32,579 nucleotides of DNA from contig JAADHF010000135.1 in the NCBI GenBank assembly GCA_013151965.1, forward strand, positions 1 to 32,579, read 5' to 3'. The first letter of the stretch is position 1, and each line of letters opens with the position of its first letter. A program made the position numbers and the translations under genes. A model generated the notes under the pieces. The model had not been told where the DNA came from. It searched no databases and worked only from the letters and a program-made list of their open reading frames with translations. The stretch is from Spirochaetota bacterium (lineage in GTDB: Bacteria > Spirochaetota > Spirochaetia > SZUA-6). Below are positions 22,795 to 29,827 of this stretch, one piece after another.

Positions 22795-24093
22795 ACGAAA
22801 ACAGTAAAAGTCACAATGATCGGCGCCGGCAGCGCTATATTCTGCATTCGACTGTTAGTCGACATCCTAACCTACCCGGAACTCGGGGGAACCGAGTTCA
22901 CACTGATGGACATTGACGAGGGGAACCTGCGGACATCGGAGACGATGGCCTGCAATGTCGTTAAACAATTAAATCCGGATACGAAAATCCTTGCGACAAC
23001 AGATCGGCGTAGAGCTCTCGAAGACGCCGACTACGTTATAAATATGATCAAAGTCGGGGGTCTGGAAGCTTCGGTACTCGATGCCGACCTCCCGCGAAAG
23101 TATGGACTAAAGCAGACCATCGGCGACACCATCGGTGTCGGGGGCGTAATGCGCGGCATTCGTACTATCCCTGTACTGCTCTCCATCTGTAAAGATATGG
23201 AGGAACTATGTCCCGATGCCATCATACTCAACTACACCAACCCCCAGGCCATACTTGCCTGGGCGGTGCAGTCTGCAACGCCCATCCGGTTCGTGGGGCT
23301 CTGCCATAGCGTCCAGGGAACGGCGGATATGCTTGCCCGCTGGCTGGACCTGTCGCCTGAGGATATCGACTTTTTGTGCGCCGGCATCAATCATACGGCC
23401 TGGTTTATCAAGTTGGAGCACAGAGGCGAAGATCTCTATCCCAGGCTTCGGAAATTCCTGCGGGATAAGGAAAACTTTATGAAGGAGCCCGTCCGCGCTG
23501 AAATCTTTCGCCGCCTGGGCTATTTCCACACCGAATCGAGCAACCACGCCGCCGAGTACAGCCCGTTCTTTATGGACAGGGATGAACTGATAGAAAAATA
23601 TAAAATCCAGGTCGACAGGTTCAAAACAAATATTAACAGCTCCAGAGAACGGTATAGAGAACTTAAGAGTAAATTAGAAGCCGGCGAAGCAATCAGGATC
23701 GGACGGTCACACGAGTATGGCTCCGGAATCATTCACTCGATGGAAACTGGTCAGCCCCGGGTCATCTACGGAAATGTTCCCAACCGCGGGCTTATCACAA
23801 ATCTTCCGGAGGACTGTGTGGTCGAGGTTCCCTGCCTGGTGGACCGCAACGGAGTTCGAGGTTGTTATGTGGGCGAAATTCCGGCGCAGTGCGCCGCTGC
23901 AAACCTGACCCATATTAATGTGCATCGTCTGGTGGTGAAATCGGTTCTGGAGCACAGCCGCGAGATGGTGGCACAGGCGTTAATGTTCGATCCGCTTACA
24001 TCGGCGGTGCTTACTCTGGACCAGATTTGGGATATCACCGGGGAATTACTTAAGGCCCACCGGCAGTACCTCGAGGGCGTTTTTGAGTATTAA
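22795..24093 (+). CDS. Glycoside hydrolase family 4 (alpha-galactosidase/alpha-glucosidase-like, NAD- and Mn-dependent)
   Basis: GH4 enzymes hydrolyse glycosides by an NAD-dependent redox mechanism in the cytoplasm. Numbered from the first ATG (22816), the motifs are: Gly-Ala-Gly-Ser at 3-6 (dinucleotide fold), Gly-Asp-Thr-Ile-Gly-Val-Gly-Gly at 103-110, Asn-Tyr-Thr-Asn-Pro at 139-143, Gly-Leu-Cys-His-Ser at 161-165 (metal cysteine) and Gly-Ile-Asn-His at 190-193 (metal histidine). The pattern is closer to MelA-type alpha-galactosidases than to phospho-glycosidases. The ATG at 22816 would cut the first beta strand. The in-frame ACG at 22795, 6 bases after AGGAG (22784-22788), would give the expected Lys-Thr-Val-Lys-Val-Thr-Met-Ile-Gly-Ala-Gly-Ser start. 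I therefore extend the gene to 22795 with reservation. An uncommon start codon, a point mutation or a base error are all possible. Confidence 0.85.
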   Translation, partial: TKTVKVTMIGAGSAIFCIRLLVDILTYPELGGTEFTLMDIDEGNLRTSETMACNVVKQLNPDTKILATTDRRRALEDADYVINMIKVGGLEASVLDADLPRKYGLKQTIGDTIGVGGVMRGIRTIPVLLSICKDMEELCPDAIILNYTNPQAILAWAVQSATPIRFVGLCHSVQGTADMLARWLDLSPEDIDFLCAGINHTAWFIKLEHRGEDLYPRLRKFLRDKENFMKEPVRAEIFRRLGYFHTESSNHAAEYSPFFMDRDELIEKYKIQVDRFKTNINSSRERYRELKSKLEAGEAIRIGRSHEYGSGIIHSMETGQPRVIYGNVPNRGLITNLPEDCVVEVPCLVDRNGVRGCYVGEIPAQCAAANLTHINVHRLVVKSVLEHSREMVAQALMFDPLTSAVLTLDQIWDITGELLKAHRQYLEGVFEY

Positions 24094-24126
24094 GCACCAT
24101 TAATTATAGAAAGAGAGGTTTCCTGT

Positions 24127-25053
24127 ATGATTAGCGCAGAAAAAGGGTTAAGGTTATTCTCCTTCGGGCGAAGGTTTAATATCACCGGGATCAAGGCGAT
24201 CCCTTATCTGTTTATCCTTCCGCACATGGCATTACTTTTTGTCTTTGTCCTTATTCCTGTGGCCTGGGTGCTGGTGTTAAGCTTCTTCCACTGGGATGTG
24301 TTCTTTCCTCCTCAATTTATATGGTTTGACGGATTTATCCAGACCCTTCGCGAACCGCTGTTCTGGAAATCGCTCGGTACTACGGCCTTCTATGTGTGCG
24401 GGCATCTCCTTTTTAAAATCCCCATCGCCATTGGGTTGGCCCTCTTGCTTAACCGCCGGATAAAAGGACGTATTCTATTCCGCGGCCTGATTTACTTTCC
24501 CTATGTGGTGTCTATGGTGACGGTAGCTCTGATCTGGCAGTGGATGTTCAGCGCAGAATACGGGGTAATCAATTTTCTGTTATCCGGAGTCGGAGGCAGC
24601 TACACAAAGAATATCCTCGGGAACCCCAAGCTGGCCATTTACCCCATAATTGCCCTGGGGGTCTGGAAAAACGCCGGGCAGACCATGGTGATCTTCCTGG
24701 CCGGCCTGCAGGGTATACCGGAGACAGTGTACGAGGCGGCCAGGATCGATGGAGCCGGGCCCTGGAAAACCTTCTGGTATATCACCCTGCCGCTTCTGAA
24801 GCCGATTACCCTCTTTGTCCTGGTTATAAGCACTCTTGGTTCTTTTAAGGTTTTTGACCAGGTTTACATTATGACCAACGGAGGGCCGGGGTATGCAACG
24901 ATGACGATTGTTCAGTATATTTACCGGGAAGGGTTCGAACGGTTCAACCTGGGCATGGGGGCAACTGCTTCCTGCTACCTGTTTCTGATCTTACTATCTA
25001 TTACCATCATTCAAATGAAGTTTTTCGGCAAAGAAGTCGGGTACCAGCAATGA
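24127..25053 (+). CDS. Sugar ABC transporter permease (MalF/UgpA type)
   Basis: This 308-residue inner-membrane protein has six hydrophobic segments (first about 25-48). It carries the cytoplasmic EAA loop Glu-Ala-Ala-Arg-Ile-Asp-Gly-Ala-Gly-Pro-Trp-Lys-Thr-Phe at about 201-214, followed by Ile-Thr-Leu-Pro-Leu-Leu-Lys-Pro, the ATPase-docking motif of CUT1-family sugar permeases. It starts 33 bases after the GH4 stop and pairs with the next gene. No ATPase subunit is present nearby; CUT1 importers often share a single MsmX/MalK-like ATPase encoded elsewhere. Confidence 0.9.
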   Translation: MISAEKGLRLFSFGRRFNITGIKAIPYLFILPHMALLFVFVLIPVAWVLVLSFFHWDVFFPPQFIWFDGFIQTLREPLFWKSLGTTAFYVCGHLLFKIPIAIGLALLLNRRIKGRILFRGLIYFPYVVSMVTVALIWQWMFSAEYGVINFLLSGVGGSYTKNILGNPKLAIYPIIALGVWKNAGQTMVIFLAGLQGIPETVYEAARIDGAGPWKTFWYITLPLLKPITLFVLVISTLGSFKVFDQVYIMTNGGPGYATMTIVQYIYREGFERFNLGMGATASCYLFLILLSITIIQMKFFGKEVGYQQ

Positions 25054-25063
25054 GGAGGAGCCG

Positions 25064-25894
25064 ATGATTGCTAAACAGCTAAAGATCAGCCGCGGGGCAA
25101 TGTACTTGATCCTGATCGTTATCTCCACAGCGACCTTTTTCCCGTTTCTCTGGATGGTTTCCACTGCCTTTAAACCTGCAAGCGAGGTGTTTCAGTCTCC
25201 ACCGAATTTTATCCCTCAGAAACCTACCTTAAGCAATTTTATTATCGGCTGGAATATACTGCCTTTTGGCAGAATCTTCTTTAACACAATATTTATCACA
25301 GTGACCCGAACGGTCATCTCTGCCTTTTTAGCTTCGTTAGCCGGGTACGCCTTCGCCAAATACCGGTTTTGGGGAGATAAATTCTTCTTCCTTCTGATCT
25401 TAGCCACCCTTATGATCCCGTTCCAGCTTACTATGATCCCGGTTTTTTTGCTTTTGGGAAAGATCGGTTGGCTGAACACCTATCAGGGGCTTATCTTCCC
25501 GGGCGTTGCCCAGGCCTTCGGGGTTTTTCTAATGCGGCAGTATTTTCGGACCATCCCCACCGAATTAATAGAAGTCTCCAGGCTCGACGGAGCCGGTGAG
25601 TTCCGCATCTTTTTTCAGATCATCCTCCCTCTGGCAAAACCGGCACTTGCTGTACTGGCCATCTTTAGCTTTCAGGGTTCGTGGAACGAGTTTCTACTGC
25701 CGCTAATTGTTGTAGAGTCCGACTGGCTGCTCACTATCCAGTTGGGCCTGGCTAAGTTCAGAGGGGAGCTATGGACCGATTGGGGTCAACTGATGGCTAT
25801 GACCCTCATCTCCATTATCCCGGTGATGATAGTTTTCCTTGTTTTCCAGAAGCACTTTATTAAAGGCATCAGCTTTACCGGGGTAAGGGGATAA
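25064..25894 (+). CDS. Sugar ABC transporter permease (MalG/UgpE type)
   Basis: This 276-residue protein has six membrane segments and an EAA-type loop Glu-Val-Ser-Arg-Leu-Asp-Gly-Ala-Gly-Glu-Phe-Arg-Ile-Phe followed by Ile-Ile-Leu-Pro-Leu-Ala-Lys-Pro, as in MalG. The start Phe-Pro-Phe-Leu-Trp-Met-Val-Ser-Thr-Ala-Phe-Lys is typical of this subunit. GAGGAG precedes the ATG by 4 bases, and the gap to the first permease is 10 bases. It forms the translocation pore with the preceding gene product. Confidence 0.9.
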   Translation: MIAKQLKISRGAMYLILIVISTATFFPFLWMVSTAFKPASEVFQSPPNFIPQKPTLSNFIIGWNILPFGRIFFNTIFITVTRTVISAFLASLAGYAFAKYRFWGDKFFFLLILATLMIPFQLTMIPVFLLLGKIGWLNTYQGLIFPGVAQAFGVFLMRQYFRTIPTELIEVSRLDGAGEFRIFFQIILPLAKPALAVLAIFSFQGSWNEFLLPLIVVESDWLLTIQLGLAKFRGELWTDWGQLMAMTLISIIPVMIVFLVFQKHFIKGISFTGVRG

Positions 25895-25914
25895 TCGAAC
25901 CCTCTAAAGAGGGA

Positions 25915-25990
25915 AAGGAGGTGATAATCAGCAATATTAAGGCTTTAACCTGAATATTTCACAGAGCCGGAGACGATCAATAGGTCTCCG
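25915..25990 (+). promoter_or_regulatory. mRNA leader of the binding-protein gene: orphan Shine-Dalgarno and stem-loop
   Basis: AAAGGAGGTGAT (25915-25926) is fully complementary to the 16S rRNA tail but no reading frame of useful length follows; only a 10-codon frame from the GTG inside it exists. Downstream CGGAGAC (25968-25974) and GTCTCCG (25984-25990) form a perfect 7-bp stem with a 9-base loop and no T-run, so it is not a terminator. A stability or processing element that raises binding-protein levels is plausible. The true ribosome-binding site of the next gene is AAAGGAGG near 26001-26008. Confidence 0.35.
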
Positions 25991-26017
25991 CTAAAAAACT
26001 TAAAGGAGGATTTTCCG

Positions 26018-27286
26018 ATGAGGAGAATTACATTGTTACCAGTTTGTTTGTTTGCTATGACGGCTATGATCGTGATGGCGGCCCCTTCTCAAGAGACTGT
26101 AGCCGTCAAGCAGGTTAATCTCCGCTTTGTCATCTGGGGTCAGCCCGTTATCGTGGATTCGGTAAAAGAGTCCATTGCTGAGTTCGAAAAGCAAAACCCG
26201 AATATCTCTGTGGAGCTGCTGCATGTTCCACATAAATACTTCCAGAAGCTCGATGCCTACATTGTCTCCAAAACGATGCCTGACATCATGCGGTTTGTCT
26301 TTACAAGGGTCGCCCGGTACGCGAAGGCAGGTGTTCTGGCGGATTTGAAGCCCCTGATGCCCCCGGGGTTTGCAGATGATTTTCTGGAGCCGCTGCTGAC
26401 GGCAGCGACGATCAAGGGGAAATTATACGCTTCCCCCTGGCATACAGATACTATCGGGCTTTTTTATAACAAGGAATATTTGGATCGTGCCGGGATTTCC
26501 CCGCCGAAAAGTGTGGATGAAGCATGGACATGGGAAGAGTTTATGGATGTGGCAGGAAAAGCTCAGCAGGCCAGCAATGTTAAATACGGTGTGGTGGTGG
26601 ATCAGAAAACTCATTTTATCACCTCGGTTATTTTCCAAAGCGGCGCCAGCTTTTTCAGTAAGGACTTTAAAAGGAACAACATCAACAGCGCGGATGGCAT
26701 TCGGGCTATCAAATTCATCGCTGACCTTCATAAGAGCGGTTTGGCTGCCACCGATGCCTTTACCGGGATCACCTCCGCCAATGAACTGTTTAAGACCGGA
26801 TCAGCGGTTTTCGATGTAACTGGTTCCTGGCTCTTCCGGCATTTCGACAAAACCATCACGGACTTCACCTGGGATGTGACATATCTGTTCCGGGGGAAAC
26901 AGGGTGCGGTGCCGTTCGGTGGAGGACCTCTGGCTATCGCAGAGCAGTCCAGGATGAAACCTGAGGCCTGGAAGTTTGTCGAGTTTATGACCAACAAGAA
27001 GGGCGTTGCCAAGATCGCCCGGGATATCAACTTTCTCCCGGTTAGAAAGTCTGTAGCGGCCACTATAAAATATCCTCAGTTCGGAGATAAGATGAAGATC
27101 TTCGCCGACATGCTGCCCTGGATCCGGGAGAGGTACGCTACCGAGATTGCTCATCCTGCCTACTCAGAGACGCTGACCATTACTAAAGAAATAATTGGCC
27201 TGGCGGTCATCGGAGAGCTAACCCCTGAACAGGCAGCCAAGCGGCTGGGCGGAGAGATAGATAAAATCCTTAAAAAATACCAATAA
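26018..27286 (+). CDS. Sugar ABC transporter substrate-binding protein (family 1)
   Basis: This 422-residue protein has a signal peptide (about 1-22, ending Val-Met-Ala-Ala) with no lipobox cysteine. The mature part has the family 1 extracellular solute-binding fold: Leu-Arg-Phe-Val-Ile-Trp-Gly, Phe-Glu-Lys-Gln-Asn-Pro-Asn-Ile-Ser-Val-Glu, and Pro-Trp-His-Thr-Asp-Thr-Ile-Gly-Leu-Phe-Tyr-Asn-Lys. The last of these is the hinge strand seen in MalE/UgpB-like proteins. Phe-Gly-Gly-Gly-Pro-Leu-Ala-Ile and Ala-Trp-Lys-Phe-Val-Glu-Phe-Met-Thr are in the late conserved region. It should deliver an oligosaccharide or glycoside to the two permeases. A terminator directly follows it, as expected for an abundant binding protein. 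Confidence 0.9.
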   Translation: MRRITLLPVCLFAMTAMIVMAAPSQETVAVKQVNLRFVIWGQPVIVDSVKESIAEFEKQNPNISVELLHVPHKYFQKLDAYIVSKTMPDIMRFVFTRVARYAKAGVLADLKPLMPPGFADDFLEPLLTAATIKGKLYASPWHTDTIGLFYNKEYLDRAGISPPKSVDEAWTWEEFMDVAGKAQQASNVKYGVVVDQKTHFITSVIFQSGASFFSKDFKRNNINSADGIRAIKFIADLHKSGLAATDAFTGITSANELFKTGSAVFDVTGSWLFRHFDKTITDFTWDVTYLFRGKQGAVPFGGGPLAIAEQSRMKPEAWKFVEFMTNKKGVAKIARDINFLPVRKSVAATIKYPQFGDKMKIFADMLPWIRERYATEIAHPAYSETLTITKEIIGLAVIGELTPEQAAKRLGGEIDKILKKYQ

Positions 27287-27305
27287 AAAGATAGTTTAGA
27301 GGATC

Positions 27306-27344
27306 AAGGGTCTGATGGAGGAACCGGTCAGACCCTTTTCTTTT
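27306..27344 (+). terminator. Intrinsic terminator/attenuator before the sulfatase gene
   Basis: AAGGGTCTGA (27306-27315) pairs perfectly with TCAGACCCTT (27328-27337) around a 12-base loop, followed by TTCTTTT. It ends just before the sulfatase ribosome-binding site, so the sulfatase is either expressed by read-through or has a weak promoter hidden here. Confidence 0.75.
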
Positions 27345-27357
27345 GGATAGGAGTTAT

Positions 27358-28848
27358 ATGATGGTGAATCCTTCAAGGAAAAACATACTGCTTTTACTTA
27401 CCGACCAACACAGGTTGGACTCACTGGGAGCATACGGAAATACTATATGCAAAACGCCTCACATCGACAGTATAGCCCGGTCGGGGATCAAATTTGACAA
27501 CGCATTTACCCCAACAGCCATATGCACACCTGCCAGAGCATCGCTGCTTACCGGCATGCTGCCCCACAAGCACCGTTTGCTCGCCAACTTTGAGCGAAAT
27601 GTAGGATATATGACGGAGTTAGATAAAAACCTTAAACTCTTCTCTCATTACCTGACCCGGGCGGGCTACCGGTGCGGGAACATAGGCAAGTGGCACGTCG
27701 GCGTAAACAACGGCCCCGGTCAGTACTGTTTCGAAGGGTTGCATTACCCGGGGTGGGCTCCTCCCGTCGATCATCCGGATTATCTGGGTTACCTTAAGCA
27801 AAACGGATTACCGCCCTTTAAGGTCACCGATGAGATTCGCGGGACCTTCCCAAACGGAGAGCCCGGTAACGTGCTGGCAGGCATCTATAAAGGTCCGGAA
27901 GAGGGAACATTTACCTATTTCCTGGGGGATAGGACAATTGAGAAGTTAAAGGATTACGCCAGGGGATTTAATTCGGATAGGAAGCCTTTCTTTCTGATGT
28001 GTAGTTTCTTCGGACCGCACCTGCCGTACTACCTTCCCCTTGAATATGCCGGCCTGTATGATCCATCCAGAATATCCCTTCCCTGCGGTGTGGATGAGAC
28101 TTTTCAGAACAAACCCAGAGTACAGATGAATTACTATGCCCACTGGGCATTTGACAGCTTTACGAGGCAGCAGTGGCAGAAACTAACCGCTATGTATTGG
28201 GGATATGTGACCATGATAGACATGCAGATAGGGCGAATATTGGAAGCTCTCGAAAATTTGGGACTGGCCCAAAACACAGCGGTATTTTTCAGTGCGGATC
28301 ATGGGGCTTTTGTGGGAAGCCATAAACTCAGCGATAAGGGGCCGGCCATGTATGATGACATTTATCGGATCCCGCTGATCGTTCGATGGCCGGAACATAC
28401 CCGTCCGGGAAGAAAGTGCAGCAGGTTTGTCAACCTGATCGATCTTACCCCTACATTCCTTGATATAGCCGGGATACCTTTGCCGGATCAATTCGACGGG
28501 CGCAGTATTGTTCCCCTTCTGGAAGGACATGAAGTTCCTGACTGGGCGGAGGAGGTCTACGCCCAGTTTCACGGACATCACTTTCCCTATCCCCAACGTA
28601 TGATACGAACCTATGATTATAAACTTATTATCAACCCCTCCGATATCAATGAACTGTATGATCTTAAAAGGGACCCTCACGAACTTAAGAACGTTATAGA
28701 TGATAAAAATTACAATGATATAAAAAAAGAGTTGATGGTGCGTTTGTACCGCCACCTGCAGGAGACGGAGGACAACTTCTATCATTGGATGACGTCCGCC
28801 TGTGAAATAGGGGTAACGGCGGAGGATGCTTCGCTGAGCTCTTACTAA
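27358..28848 (+). CDS. Cytoplasmic cysteine-type sulfatase
   Basis: This 496-residue alkaline-phosphatase-superfamily sulfatase has the activation motif Cys56-Thr-Pro-Ala-Arg60 followed by Ala-Ser-Leu-Leu-Thr-Gly. The cysteine is converted to formylglycine; in anaerobes this is done by the radical-SAM maturase anSME, which is not in this window. Metal-site residues are visible: Asp16-Gln-His at the start, Asp314-His315 in Ser-Ala-Asp-His-Gly, and a lysine in Gly-Lys-Trp-His. No signal peptide precedes the catalytic domain, so desulfation should take place in the cytoplasm after uptake. I chose ATG 27358 (27361 is also possible); TAGGAG at 27348-27353 is the ribosome-binding site. It ends the LacI-GH4-ABC cluster, which suggests a sulfated glycoside substrate. 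The exact sulfatase subfamily is not determined. Confidence 0.9.
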   Translation: MMVNPSRKNILLLLTDQHRLDSLGAYGNTICKTPHIDSIARSGIKFDNAFTPTAICTPARASLLTGMLPHKHRLLANFERNVGYMTELDKNLKLFSHYLTRAGYRCGNIGKWHVGVNNGPGQYCFEGLHYPGWAPPVDHPDYLGYLKQNGLPPFKVTDEIRGTFPNGEPGNVLAGIYKGPEEGTFTYFLGDRTIEKLKDYARGFNSDRKPFFLMCSFFGPHLPYYLPLEYAGLYDPSRISLPCGVDETFQNKPRVQMNYYAHWAFDSFTRQQWQKLTAMYWGYVTMIDMQIGRILEALENLGLAQNTAVFFSADHGAFVGSHKLSDKGPAMYDDIYRIPLIVRWPEHTRPGRKCSRFVNLIDLTPTFLDIAGIPLPDQFDGRSIVPLLEGHEVPDWAEEVYAQFHGHHFPYPQRMIRTYDYKLIINPSDINELYDLKRDPHELKNVIDDKNYNDIKKELMVRLYRHLQETEDNFYHWMTSACEIGVTAEDASLSSY

Positions 28849-28900
28849 TGATAAAGAAAATCGCAGGAATTATTCAGGGACTTACTATAATAGACCCTAT

Positions 28901-29827
28901 TTATAAACCTGCCTTTAATACCTCGATCCGGTTATTAAGAGAGTCAGCAACATATATTCTGCCCCCGGCATCCATGACAATACCGGAAGGGTACAGAAAC
29001 TTAAGCTCACCAAAGCCCAGTCCGCCGAATTCAAATTTAAATCTTCCTTCTTTATCGTAAACGATTATCTTTTGCCTGTTGGTATCCAGTACAAATATTC
29101 TTCCGGCCGAATCTACGGCAATCCCCACAGGGCCGCTCATCCTGCCTGTTCCTCCCCCGCGCTGTCCGAAGTCGAAAAGGAATTCACCCCTGCCGTCAAA
29201 GACAGATATTTTACTGGTAGTTCCGTTTATGACGTAAATCCTGCCGCGATTATCCACTGTAATGGCAGCAATGGTAGAAAACCTCCCTGCTTTTTCTCCG
29301 ATCTGAAACTTTAATTCCTCCCGGTTATTAAAGACAAGAACACGCTTTGCTTTTTGATCCACAACATAGAGATTGTCCTTCTCATCTATGGCCATCTGCC
29401 AGGGATAGACAGGGGAAGAAACACCTGTAAACCTGTAGCGGTGCTCGATTTTGCCGCGGTAATTGCACACCAGGATATCTCCTGCCATGCCTCTCGATAT
29501 ATAGATCCTCCCCCTGCTGTCAACTGCCAGGCTCTGAGGAAACGTGATGCCCTGTTCTCTGCCGAATTTATATAGAAGACTGCCGTACATATTAAATATC
29601 ATAATCGACTCATCTCCGTTGATTACATAGATCTCCGCTCTTCTTTTATCTACGAAGACATAATGAGGCTGTTTTAACTTATCATCCATACCGGCGCCGT
29701 AAATTGAAAAAAGATATTTAATATCCCCGGCATCGAATGCCCATGCGGCGGACTTAAGCCCGATAAGCATCAGTGCGGCGATTATCGTTTTTAACAGCTT
29801 CCCTTTAAAGTTTATGGCATTGCACAC
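28901..29827 (-). CDS. NHL-repeat beta-propeller protein
   Basis: This 308-residue protein has a hydrophobic export signal (about 10-30, ending Ala-Trp-Ala). It then has about six NHL-type blades with the recurring pattern Pro-x-Gly-Ile-Ala-Val-Asp-x-x-Gly-Arg-Ile-Tyr-Val-x-Asp (for example near 95-112, 180-205, 228-243 and 277-300) and Arg-Ile-x-Val at blade ends. The start is GTG at 29827, supported by AAGGAGG six bases upstream; both lie inside the last codons of the cytochrome gene. The 23-base overlap implies translational coupling. NHL propellers next to multihaem cytochromes are known in metal- and mineral-respiring bacteria. Here it is probably a periplasmic or outer-surface partner or scaffold of the cytochromes. 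It has no catalytic motif that I can see. Confidence 0.85.
   Translation of the reverse strand: MCNAINFKGKLLKTIIAALMLIGLKSAAWAFDAGDIKYLFSIYGAGMDDKLKQPHYVFVDKRRAEIYVINGDESIMIFNMYGSLLYKFGREQGITFPQSLAVDSRGRIYISRGMAGDILVCNYRGKIEHRYRFTGVSSPVYPWQMAIDEKDNLYVVDQKAKRVLVFNNREELKFQIGEKAGRFSTIAAITVDNRGRIYVINGTTSKISVFDGRGEFLFDFGQRGGGTGRMSGPVGIAVDSAGRIFVLDTNRQKIIVYDKEGRFKFEFGGLGFGELKFLYPSGIVMDAGGRIYVADSLNNRIEVLKAGL

Noticed and set aside
28183..28785. 200-codon minus-strand frame inside the sulfatase gene
   Set aside because: Shadow of the sulfatase C-terminal half with no motif or ribosome-binding site of its own.
28848..29060. 70-codon plus-strand frame starting at TAATG directly after the sulfatase
   Set aside because: Although its start overlaps the sulfatase stop, most of it is antisense to the NHL gene and becomes proline-rich noise; at most a chance coupling.
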